Assembly: GCA_002721615.1 (NCBI GenBank)
Contig: PBKW01000009.1
Span: 1 to 64,000 of the forward strand
Direction of reading: 5' to 3'
DNA: 64,000 bases
From: Chloroflexota bacterium
GTDB taxonomy: Bacteria; Chloroflexota; Dehalococcoidia; Lucifugimonadales; Lucifugimonadaceae
In this document: one piece after another, positions 15,059 to 22,685 of the stretch
Position numbering within the stretch: the first letter of the stretch is position 1
Layout of the letters: the number at the start of each line of letters is the position of its first letter
The notes under the pieces: generated by a model
Database searches by the model: none
Told to the model about the DNA's origin: nothing
The model's input: the letters and a program-made list of their open reading frames with translations, nothing else
Translations under genes and position numbers: made by a program

Positions 15059-16426
15059 ATGAAAACTGCAATATGGTGGATAACCAATGATCAAAGATTA
15101 AATGATAATTCTAATCTTATTAGATCATTGGAGGAATGTGATCAAGTAATCCCTGTATATGTTTGGGATGAATCAATTAAAAGATGTTCTTTAGAATCTC
15201 GTCAAGGCCAATTTACATTGGAATCATTAGAAATCCTTGAAAGAAAATTAAAGACTTTGGGTTCTTATTTGGTTTTTAAAAAAGGAAATTCTTTAGATGA
15301 GATTTTAAGAATAGTCGATGATTACAAAGTTGAAGAGATATATGTGCAAAATAATTTTACACCTAGGTTTAATTCAATTTACAAAAAATTAAAATCTATT
15401 GTTTCTGTTAATTTAAGTTTAGATCAATATATGTTTGACCCTAAAAGGGTATTAAAAAGTGACGGTTATCCGTATTTAACTTTTAGTAGTTTTTTAAGAG
15501 CTTTAAAAATTGATGATTTAAAATTTGATTCTTTATATCAAGAACCAAAATATATTAATAGTCCTCAATTTATTGATATTCCTAAAATTAGTAAAAGTAG
15601 AAACTCATCAATTTTTAAAGCAGATCTAGAAATAGCAGAAGCTCGATTAGATTGGTTTTTGGAAGAGAAAATTTTTAAATATAATGTAGAAAGAAATCGA
15701 TTAGATTTGGATGGAACTTCTATGCTTTCTCCATATTTTTCTTCAGGAATATTATCTATAAAAAAGGTTTTTAGAGATATATTAAATATTGATATAAACC
15801 TAAATAATATAGGAATTAAATCTTGGTTTAACGAGCTTATTTGGAGAGAATTCAATATGTATATAATGTTTCATTTTCCAGAGACAATTAATTCTTCATT
15901 TAAAAATAAGTTGGAAAATTATCCTTGGGAGAATAATTCTCAATTTTTATTATCTTGGCAAAAAGGAGAAACTGGATATCCTGTTGTTGATGCTTGTATG
16001 AAACAGTTGCTAGAAACTGGATGGATGCATAATAGAGGAAGAATGATAGTTGCGTCGTTTCTTACAAAAGATTTGTTTATTGATTGGAGAGAAGGAGAAA
16101 AATGGTTTATGGAAAATTTAGTAGATGCTGATACTGCTTCTAATGTTGGTGGATGGCAATGGACAGCAGGTAGTGGTGTAGATGCTGCCCCTTACTTCAG
16201 AATATTTAATCCTATTATTCAAGGTAAAAAATTTGATCCATTTGGGATATTTGTTAAGAAATACATTGAAGTTTTAAGAGGAATACCTGAACGATTTATA
16301 CATGAACCTTGGGAATCAGATTATGAATTTTCCAAAAAACTTCCTTTATATTACAAAAAACCTATTGTAGAACATATACAAAGCAGAGAGAAAGCACTTA
16401 AAATTTTTCAAGATTTGAAAAAATAG
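15059..16426 (+). CDS. phr: Deoxyribodipyrimidine photolyase (cryptochrome/photolyase family)
   Basis: 455 residues. The N-terminal alpha/beta antenna domain opens KTAIWWITNDQRLNDNSNLI, and the C-terminal FAD domain contains GETGYPVVDACMKQLLETGW, MHNRGRMIVASFLTKDL, DWREGEKWFM and DADTASNVGGWQWTAGSG. These are standard class I CPD photolyase signatures, with WQW near the flavin. It repairs UV pyrimidine dimers using light, which implies life in sunlit water at least part of the time. No partner genes are adjacent. Confidence 0.95.
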   Translation: MKTAIWWITNDQRLNDNSNLIRSLEECDQVIPVYVWDESIKRCSLESRQGQFTLESLEILERKLKTLGSYLVFKKGNSLDEILRIVDDYKVEEIYVQNNFTPRFNSIYKKLKSIVSVNLSLDQYMFDPKRVLKSDGYPYLTFSSFLRALKIDDLKFDSLYQEPKYINSPQFIDIPKISKSRNSSIFKADLEIAEARLDWFLEEKIFKYNVERNRLDLDGTSMLSPYFSSGILSIKKVFRDILNIDINLNNIGIKSWFNELIWREFNMYIMFHFPETINSSFKNKLENYPWENNSQFLLSWQKGETGYPVVDACMKQLLETGWMHNRGRMIVASFLTKDLFIDWREGEKWFMENLVDADTASNVGGWQWTAGSGVDAAPYFRIFNPIIQGKKFDPFGIFVKKYIEVLRGIPERFIHEPWESDYEFSKKLPLYYKKPIVEHIQSREKALKIFQDLKK

Positions 16427-16435
16427 GTATAAAAA

Positions 16436-16579
16436 TTATTTAATTTTACTTACTTTATAATTTTTTTCATCATTATCTTTCAATTCTTTGTTAAATTCTA
16501 TTAACGTATAAAGTGCTCCTAGAATTAGAACTAGAACTAAGAAAAAGGCTATAATAATTACAAAGTAAGGAGTAATCAA
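16436..16579 (-). CDS. Small single-pass membrane protein, coupled to the upstream gene
   Basis: 47 residues from a TTG at 16579 that overlaps the stop of the preceding small gene (TTGA). The frame is open further upstream, but there it runs through that gene in another frame, so the overlapping TTG is preferred; AGGTGG lies a few bases before it. One long membrane helix (YFVIIIAFFLVLVLILGALY) is followed by a charged tail ending KVSKIK. The arrangement suggests a two-subunit membrane unit with the gene at 16576-16755. No family is recognised. Confidence 0.5.
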   Translation of the reverse strand: MITPYFVIIIAFFLVLVLILGALYTLIEFNKELKDNDEKNYKVSKIK

Positions 16580-16755
16580 TCTCTTGCCACCTGTAATAGA
16601 ATACCTAAACATAATATTGAAGGCACCCATATACCTACAAATATAGCTTCTTGTTGGTTGTTTTCAGTGAAAAACCATAGTCCTACTGATACTAAAAATG
16701 ATATAAAAGTAGCTAGTATTATTAAATAATTAAAAGCACGATTTTTTGTTGGCAT
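16576..16755 (-). CDS. Small two-helix membrane protein, function unknown
   Basis: 59 residues with a good ribosome binding site (AAGGAGA) before the ATG at 16755. It starts MPTKNRAFNYLIILATFI, has a first helix ending VGLWFF, a short ENNQQEA loop and a second helix (FVGIWVPSILCLGILLQV), and ends RD. Its overlap with the next small membrane gene indicates a coupled pair. I cannot name a family. Confidence 0.55.
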   Translation of the reverse strand: MPTKNRAFNYLIILATFISFLVSVGLWFFTENNQQEAIFVGIWVPSILCLGILLQVARD

Positions 16756-17002
16756 ATTTTCTCCTTTTTAAGTTCTTTTTTTCTCTTTTTTCTTCTAAGG
16801 AAAGTAGAGACTGAAATATTTTAATTATTATTTTTATAAGTATGTAAATTTGTTGTAAATTTTATTTTAATGTTATGCAAGATTTAAGTTATTATTAATC
16901 ATGAATTTTTATATGCCATTCTGTACTTTTAACATTCATGAAAAAGGATTAAATTTAATTATAGATCTTCAGGAGTATGATTTCCCTCTTCATTAAGGGC
17001 AT

Positions 17003-17650
17003 ATGAGTGTTAATAATTTGCGTCAAAGGATAATTAGTGCATATCCAGATTGGGATAAATGGACTAAATTACAGAAGCAATTGTTATTATTACGTTCTGC
17101 TCATGGTGAATATTGGCAAAAAGATCCTACAGATTCATTATCTAATATTTTAATCACTGATCAATATGAAAAACTTTCTATGGTAGCGAAAATTTTTAAT
17201 GTGAAAAAAAACGAAATAAATAAAGCAATCACATCTTCGACATCTTTTATGAAAGCTTTACAAGATTATGCTAAATCTCAATGTTACAGGTATGGGAAAA
17301 CTAAAAGAGGTAAAAAGATGAAACGCAGATGTACTAGTAAAGATTTATTAGAATTACTTTGTTATGAAAATGTTCCTAGTGCTATATTTAGTGTTATTAG
17401 TGGATCTAGATATGAACTTATTGGTGTAGAGCAAGAGTCTGATAAATTATCTTCTCAAAGTTTTGGTACTTATAGAATGAAGACGGATGAAGAAATATTT
17501 TTAGATGAACATAATTATCTTCATTATTTGATTCATGAAAAATCTTCTATATTCAAAGGTAATATTCACAAATTTATTAATTCAGATTTATTACCTAATT
17601 TTGATGTGAAACATGATATTCATTATTTTGAGAAAAAAGCAAAAGGATGA
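17003..17650 (+). CDS. Protein of unknown function with a basic central segment
   Basis: 215 residues from ATG at 17003; two very short ORFs end close before it. There is no signal peptide or membrane helix. The N-terminal 90 residues are helical (WTKLQKQLLLLRSAHGEYW, then a segment resembling a helix-turn-helix around VAKIFNVKKNEINKAI). A strongly basic stretch follows (KTKRGKKMKRRC, about residues 98-110), then a mixed C-terminal half ending in a His-rich helical part (HDIHYFEKKAKG). A nucleic-acid-binding role is possible from the charge pattern but not shown. No recognised family. It converges on the small gene at 17659. Confidence 0.5.
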   Translation: MSVNNLRQRIISAYPDWDKWTKLQKQLLLLRSAHGEYWQKDPTDSLSNILITDQYEKLSMVAKIFNVKKNEINKAITSSTSFMKALQDYAKSQCYRYGKTKRGKKMKRRCTSKDLLELLCYENVPSAIFSVISGSRYELIGVEQESDKLSSQSFGTYRMKTDEEIFLDEHNYLHYLIHEKSSIFKGNIHKFINSDLLPNFDVKHDIHYFEKKAKG

Positions 17651-17658
17651 AGTATAGA

Positions 17659-17835
17659 TTAATGGCAGGTTCCTACGTTTGAAAGTGCGCAATCCCTTTC
17701 AACATATCCACGAGGAGGGCTAATACTGAACAAAAGCGAAAATTCTAATATAACAAATATTAATAGAGTCACATTAAGTGTTACTAATAGAATTTTTCTC
17801 TTACCATCTAGATATTTATTTAACTTTTCTATCAT
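17659..17835 (-). CDS. Small single-pass membrane protein of a three-copy family (copy C)
   Basis: 58 residues. NKYLDGKRKILLVTLNVTLL enters one membrane helix ending VILEFSLL, and the outer tail contains Pro-Pro-Arg-Gly-Tyr and two cysteines (DCALSN, GTCH). It shares the YL-x-x-KR start, the T-x-N-x-x-L-x-I-F-x-x-LE helix and the two-Cys tail with copies A (7135) and B (9805), but lacks their SLM-x-x-EEY motif. It follows a lipoprotein gene by 40 bases on the same strand, repeating the lipoprotein association of copy B. Confidence 0.6.
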   Translation of the reverse strand: MIEKLNKYLDGKRKILLVTLNVTLLIFVILEFSLLFSISPPRGYVERDCALSNVGTCH

Positions 17836-17875
17836 TGGTATATCTTAAGTTTCTTATTAGTTTAGTGAATATTTT

Positions 17876-18379
17876 TTATTCAGTTTGTTGATCTAATATT
17901 TTTACGATATTTTCACAGAATGACTCAGAATCTGCTTTAATTTTAGATCCTTTCATAGAGGATTTTACAATTTCACACAATATAATAGTATTATTTTTTA
18001 TTACATATTCAGAATATGTTGGCATTGGATTAGGACATGATGGAGATTCGATACTACCTGTATTTCCTCTGCAAACAAATCTTTCAACTTTTAGTGCTTT
18101 TTTGCCATCTATAACTTCAATTTGATTTTTTGCTGCATTAATTCCTAAATTTGATGCTTTTTCAGAGTCAGGGTAAATTATTATACCTATTTCATGACCT
18201 TTCATATAGCCCCAAAATGCGTCTGTAGATTCTGGAAATTCAGTTTTGAAAGATTTTTTCTTTTTCCAGCCGATTTTAGCGAAATCTTCAAGACTATATA
18301 TCTTTTTTGATAATTTTTCTGAGTTTGAATTACAGGCTATCAGAAAAATAATTAGAGTAATTATAAATATGTTTTTCAT
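17876..18379 (-). CDS. Lipoprotein related to the one at 8395
   Basis: 167 residues. The signal peptide ends in IIFLIAC followed by NSNSEKLSKK. The mature part has a short alpha/beta domain (GYMKGHEIGIIIYPDSEKA), a Cys pair (RFVCRGNT and SPSCPNPMP), then SEYVIKNNTIILC and a final helix FCENIVKILDQQ. The order of elements, the spacing of the last two cysteines and the ending match the lipoprotein at 8395-8976, without its glycine-rich loop. It is probably extracellular and disulfide-bonded. Function is unknown. It is paired with the small membrane protein at 17659. Confidence 0.6.
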   Translation of the reverse strand: MKNIFIITLIIFLIACNSNSEKLSKKIYSLEDFAKIGWKKKKSFKTEFPESTDAFWGYMKGHEIGIIIYPDSEKASNLGINAAKNQIEVIDGKKALKVERFVCRGNTGSIESPSCPNPMPTYSEYVIKNNTIILCEIVKSSMKGSKIKADSESFCENIVKILDQQTE

Positions 18380-18430
18380 TAGATTATGATACTAAAAGTT
18401 AAGGACATATCCAAAGAAAATATTTAATAT

Positions 18431-19609
18431 TTAAGATAGAATTTCAAGTTTTGAAATATCAATATCTAGTCCAAACCCAGCGCCATCTGTAGGGATCATT
18501 TTTCCATTTTTGGGGAATGCTTGTCCAGGTAGTCTTGGAGCATCTTCTATGGGAATTCCAGGAGGACTTGCTATGAAACATTCTGTCCATGGTATTGCTG
18601 GCATAGCATAACAGGCATGTTGTCCATAAACAGTATTTCCTCCACCATGTGGGATTACTGAAATATTTGCAGCTTCAGCTATTGCACATATTTTTACTAT
18701 TGGAGTCATACCTCCTACCCAGTTTATATCTGGTTGCATAATATCTATAAGATGTTTAGATGCTGCATGTTGAAAAGGTACTGTGGAGTACCAATGTTCT
18801 CCTGTAGCTAAGGTTTGCCAAGGGACTCTATTTCTTAACTCACTATGAGCATCAAAATCTTCGGAAGGTAGTATTTCTTCTATCCATTTTAATTTAATTG
18901 GACGAAGCTCTTCTGCTAATCTCACTGCATGTTCTATATCAAGAGACATCCAGCAATCAAGCATCAATTCGACATTATCTCCAACTATTTCTCTATTATT
19001 AGAAATGAATTCCACGTTCTTTTTTAAACCTTCTAATCCATCAGCGGGCCCATATTTAGAAGGAAGTTTGGTAGCCTTAAAACCTAATTCCATATACCAC
19101 TCTGTGTCCCCTCCGGTAGAATAACAAAATAAATCATCATGTGAAGGTCCACCTAGTAATTCATAAACTGGAAGATTAAGAATTTTACCTTTTAAATCCC
19201 ATAAAGCAAGGTCGATAGCACTAACTGCATAGGAATGTAGTCCAGTGGTACCATAGGGAGATCCCATTCTTACCATCATGTCATAAATTTTTTCTATTGC
19301 CATGCAGTCTTCACCTATCAATAATGGTCCCAAGTACTCAGATATTATTGTGGCTACTGGTTTTCCGTGATTGCCAACTGCAAATCCTTGAGATCCGTCT
19401 TCAGCAGTAACCACACAACCAAAATTTTCCCATCTAGGCATCCATGAAGGTCTATAAGCTGAGTATCTAGAATATCTAGTCATTGGATTTGCTACTGGCC
19501 CAGAACTGTGCCATGCATTTTTCATTTCAGAGTTAAATTTTTTTAATTTTGCTTCACTTGAATAAGTTAATTCAGGCATTTTAACAACTTCGATACTTTT
19601 AATTTTCAT
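18431..19609 (-). CDS. Enolase-superfamily sugar-acid dehydratase, L-rhamnonate dehydratase-like
   Basis: 392 residues of the mandelate racemase/enolase type. After a capping domain (residues 1-140, with SAIDLALWDLKGKIL and PVYELLGG), the barrel carries KLPSKYGPADG, the metal ligands in LMLDCWMSLD, WIEEILP and GEHWYSTVPF, and the catalytic His in ISVIPHGGG. The KLP-x-x-x-GPADG and LMLDCWMSLD strings are characteristic of L-rhamnonate dehydratases, which remove water from sugar acids to give 2-keto-3-deoxy acids. The substrate may differ, since this subgroup is much expanded in marine Chloroflexota. The mannonate-dehydratase-like and aldolase-like genes in the window fit a sugar-acid route. 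Confidence 0.8.
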   Translation of the reverse strand: MKIKSIEVVKMPELTYSSEAKLKKFNSEMKNAWHSSGPVANPMTRYSRYSAYRPSWMPRWENFGCVVTAEDGSQGFAVGNHGKPVATIISEYLGPLLIGEDCMAIEKIYDMMVRMGSPYGTTGLHSYAVSAIDLALWDLKGKILNLPVYELLGGPSHDDLFCYSTGGDTEWYMELGFKATKLPSKYGPADGLEGLKKNVEFISNNREIVGDNVELMLDCWMSLDIEHAVRLAEELRPIKLKWIEEILPSEDFDAHSELRNRVPWQTLATGEHWYSTVPFQHAASKHLIDIMQPDINWVGGMTPIVKICAIAEAANISVIPHGGGNTVYGQHACYAMPAIPWTECFIASPPGIPIEDAPRLPGQAFPKNGKMIPTDGAGFGLDIDISKLEILS

Positions 19610-19670
19610 AATCTACAGGATTTATATTTTGTTTTTTTAATAATACATTAAAAGAGCGAAAATACGGATG

Positions 19671-20189
19671 TTAAATCTTCGCGATTAGATATTTATTTAA
19701 ACTAGTAAATGGTCCAGTTTTAATTCCACTTTTATTTTTCCCATACCAAACTTCTTTATATAGTGGTATATCTGAATCAAAAAATTTAAATGATTCGTAT
19801 AGTTTTTGTGCTTTTAAATTGTCTATTGATACTCCTAGTCCAATTTTTCTAAAACCTTTTTTTTTCGCTAACTTTATACAATATTCAATCATTAGAGATC
19901 CAAATCCTTGAGATCTGAATTTTGGGATTACAAATAAATCTTCTAGGTTAGGACATTTCTCAATTTTGTGGCCAATTACGGACTTCTCAATTCCAGTCCA
20001 TCTAATAAATACATGTCCCACAGGAATTGATCTATAAAAAATAATAAAATAATCATAATTGTCTGAAATTTGCATTTGTAATCGATCCTTATGCTTATAA
20101 AAAGTATTAGGATCAAAATTTAAATTTTCTTCAATTATTTTTAATGATTCATGAGAAATTTTTTCTATGTTTATTGTAGTTTTTTTCAT
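19671..20189 (-). CDS. GNAT-family N-acetyltransferase
   Basis: 172 residues. The GNAT core is visible: VGHVFIRWTG, LEDLFVIPKFRSQGFGSLMI with the acetyl-CoA loop R-x-x-G-x-G, CIKLAKKKGFRKIGLGVS, and NLKAQKLYESFKF. The acceptor substrate cannot be read from the sequence. It lies between the enolase-type gene and the EamA transporter on the same strand, which may be one transcription unit. Confidence 0.8.
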   Translation of the reverse strand: MKKTTINIEKISHESLKIIEENLNFDPNTFYKHKDRLQMQISDNYDYFIIFYRSIPVGHVFIRWTGIEKSVIGHKIEKCPNLEDLFVIPKFRSQGFGSLMIEYCIKLAKKKGFRKIGLGVSIDNLKAQKLYESFKFFDSDIPLYKEVWYGKNKSGIKTGPFTSLNKYLIAKI

Positions 20190-20202
20190 TATTTTTTATT
20201 TA

Positions 20203-21111
20203 TTAAATATTTATGCTTACTAATAATATTCCTAGTCCAACGAAAATTGCAGATGATATTTTGATTAATCCATTATATATATCAAATTTTTCTTTAATTT
20301 TTTTTCCAATTAATGAAAGAAATAAGCCTATTATAATTACAAATATAGGCCTTGTTCCAGATGATATAGATGCAACTAAAGAGACAGGTCCTGAGTTTAA
20401 AGCAAGAATAATTAATACTAAACCTAAAAAAGCACCGACAGTTTCAGCTAAAAACATGAATCTACTAGATTTCCAATCTTTTAAAAATATGTAAAATTTT
20501 TTGATATTAGACTTAGAAGAAAATGGTAATACTAAAGGAATGGATAACCCTATTCCCCTTAATCCATAAATTTGTAATGTGGAAAATTCTTCAGTTAATG
20601 TTTTAATGAAAATATGTGAGATTGCCATGGACATAGATGCCAAAATCAAGATTAATATCATTAAGCCATTGGAAAAATTCATTTTCTTTTTAAATTCTAT
20701 AGTTGCTAGAATTCCACCAACTAACATTAAAAATATAGATAATATATGAAGATATGAAAGAGATTCATTTAAAAATATTAAAGCAATTATGAGCACGTAA
20801 ATCGGATAAGTTTGGTAAATCGGAACAACTCTTGTTACTTCATTTTGACTTAAAGCTTTGAACATTAATCCTATACTGATCCCTTGAAGTATTCCGGTAC
20901 ATATTCCTAATAAAATATTTGTATAATGAGTATCTTGAATAGGGAAAAAACTAATGAATAGTAATCCTAAAATCAAATTACTAAATCCAGCAAAAATACA
21001 AAAAACAGGATGAGATAAATTAATAGAATCGAAAACTTTATATTTATCTATAGTATTGACAATAGCGAAAATTAAACCACTTAAAAAAGAAAAAACTATC
21101 CAATTTTCCAC
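20203..21111 (-). CDS. EamA/DMT-family transporter
   Basis: 302 residues with ten predicted membrane helices in two five-helix repeats, the standard drug/metabolite transporter layout. The conserved end of the first repeat reads YPIYVLIIALIFLNESLS and the second repeat has SSGTRPIFVIIIGLFLSL. Members export or import small metabolites; the substrate here is unknown. Three AACGT repeats lie in its upstream region (21129-21187). Confidence 0.8.
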   Translation of the reverse strand: MENWIVFSFLSGLIFAIVNTIDKYKVFDSINLSHPVFCIFAGFSNLILGLLFISFFPIQDTHYTNILLGICTGILQGISIGLMFKALSQNEVTRVVPIYQTYPIYVLIIALIFLNESLSYLHILSIFLMLVGGILATIEFKKKMNFSNGLMILILILASMSMAISHIFIKTLTEEFSTLQIYGLRGIGLSIPLVLPFSSKSNIKKFYIFLKDWKSSRFMFLAETVGAFLGLVLIILALNSGPVSLVASISSGTRPIFVIIIGLFLSLIGKKIKEKFDIYNGLIKISSAIFVGLGILLVSINI

Positions 21112-21128
21112 AATGCTCCCATGTAACT

Positions 21129-21187
21129 ATAACGTGTATATTTGTTTACATAATGACTTTAACGTGTATTCATACATTATAACGTTT
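21129..21187. repeat. Spaced AACGTGTAT repeats upstream of the EamA gene
   Basis: AACGTGTAT occurs at 21131 and 21161, and AACGTTTGAT at 21181, each preceded by a short AT run (TATAACG, TTTAACG, TATAACG). They lie in the spacer between two leftward genes, just upstream of the EamA start. They could be operator half-sites. The same nine-mer occurs in both 62-bp repeats near 7 kb. Confidence 0.35.
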
Positions 21188-21222
21188 GATTACAGTTTAA
21201 AAGTTAGGTTTAATATACTATT

Positions 21223-21780
21223 TTAAAATCCGGAATCATGTATTTTTTTCTTAAAGCTAAGTCCAAAAAAATCTGATCCTAAAATTTTTTCTTTTTTTAT
21301 AAGTTTAAAGCCTGAGGCAGACCAAAATTTTACAGCATCTTTTTGGATTTCTGATGTGCCTAGAATAATTTCTTTAAAATTATGATTTAAAGCCCATATT
21401 TCTATTTTTTCTAATAAGTTTTTAGCTATCCCTTGTCGCCTAAACTCTTCTTTCACACTCATTCTTTTTAATCTTAATTTTAAATTTTTTTCTGGAATTG
21501 CACCTAAGCTGCCAATTATTTCACCTTTATATTCAGCGACTAAGAAAATTCCATTTTCAAAATATTCTTTAATGTTTCCAAGGTCACTTTGTAAAGATTC
21601 ATTTATATATTTTTTTATTCTCTGTTTTATACTCATATTTTGATCTATAGCAGTATTTTCTAAACCTATAGAAACCAAAGATTCAACTTTGTTTTGATCT
21701 TGATTCTGAAATTCCCTGTAAATGATTTTTTTCATTAAATGATTTTTTTGAAGAAAATATAAATTTGAATCTAATACCAT
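21223..21780 (-). CDS. GNAT-family N-acetyltransferase
   Basis: Up to 185 residues. The GNAT domain runs from KKIIYREFQNQDQNKVESLV, through FLVAEYKGEIIGSLGA and LKRMSVKEEFRRQGIAKNLL (acetyl-CoA loop R-R-x-G-x-A), to AVKFWSASGFKLIKKE. The ATG at 21780 overlaps the end of the preceding transporter gene by ten bases. A second in-frame ATG at 21735 starts right at the domain, and either could be the true start. Substrate unknown. Confidence 0.75.
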   Translation of the reverse strand: MVLDSNLYFLQKNHLMKKIIYREFQNQDQNKVESLVSIGLENTAIDQNMSIKQRIKKYINESLQSDLGNIKEYFENGIFLVAEYKGEIIGSLGAIPEKNLKLRLKRMSVKEEFRRQGIAKNLLEKIEIWALNHNFKEIILGTSEIQKDAVKFWSASGFKLIKKEKILGSDFFGLSFKKKIHDSGF

Positions 21781-22547
21781 AGAAAATCAGTGAAATTTGT
21801 TCCTATAGCTATATCAGATCCTAAGGCTATTCCAAGGCCGATACTTAAAGCTCCAAAAATTGAGATAATGGGATTTGTAAACTTGTTAGATTCAGAGAAT
21901 ACAAATGGTACGGACATTATGATTGTCATAATACTCATAGAAATTATTGTACCTATTGAGAAGAAGATTAGAAACGTGATGCCTGAAAAAATATTAGGTG
22001 TTGTAGGAAGTATAGCCAACATTACTGCTGAGCTTCCGGCTAAACCGTGTATTAAACCAATCACATATGATTTTACTCTAAAAAATGGAATTAATTCAGG
22101 TAAAAAACCATGTTTCTTATGAAAATGTTCATCATTATTTTCATTATCATGTTGGTGAGATCCATGAACATGAGTATGCCCTAATCCGTCATGCTCATGA
22201 GAATGAGTATGAAAATCCCCTTTATATATTTTCCAAAATACTTGAATTCCAAGCATTATTAACATAATAGCCACTCCAAATTCAAAATATATAGAAATAG
22301 AGTTGTAGAAATCCATTAGTGCTTGTTTAGAAATAAGAATTAAAATTCCTAAGATGATAAGTGGTGTAGAGTGACCTAATCCCCAAGAGACTCCAATCCA
22401 AAGACTTTTGAATATATTTTTATAATCTTTTGCTAATGTAGAGATAGCAATAATATGATCTCCATCTGTAGAATGCCTTAATCCTATGATTAATCCTATG
22501 ATGATAGCTGAAATTAAATTGGAAAATTTGATTAATTCATGATCCAT
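21771..22547 (-). CDS. NicO-type nickel/cobalt (or related metal) transporter
   Basis: 258 residues and about six membrane helices. The first helix contains GLIIGLRHSTDGDHIIAIST, matching the metal-site motif H-x(4)-DH of the NicO/HoxN and UreH-like families. A His-rich loop of about 40 residues (HTHSHEHDGLGHTHVHGSHQ and following) lies between helices and probably collects metal ions. The later motif GLIHGLAGSSAVML is also typical. No nickel enzyme genes are visible in the window, so the metal and its user are not identified. Confidence 0.8.
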   Translation of the reverse strand: MDHELIKFSNLISAIIIGLIIGLRHSTDGDHIIAISTLAKDYKNIFKSLWIGVSWGLGHSTPLIILGILILISKQALMDFYNSISIYFEFGVAIMLIMLGIQVFWKIYKGDFHTHSHEHDGLGHTHVHGSHQHDNENNDEHFHKKHGFLPELIPFFRVKSYVIGLIHGLAGSSAVMLAILPTTPNIFSGITFLIFFSIGTIISMSIMTIIMSVPFVFSESNKFTNPIISIFGALSIGLGIALGSDIAIGTNFTDFLWY

Positions 22548-22685
22548 TTATTGTATATGTATAGGATTGTTTTTATATTAAACAAGATTATCATGAATAT
22601 ATTTTTATAGGTATAAGATAGATTAATTTTTCTTGTTTCTAGTAAAATATATTCAAATATTTCTTGTTTTTTGTTAGGAGGAGAA

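Noticed and set aside
16901..17006. Two short ORFs (31 and 9 codons) just before the gene at 17003
   Set aside because: Neither shows biased codons, a terminator or a link to the gene behind them; the shorter one has a GGAG and an ATGA overlap but is too small to support.
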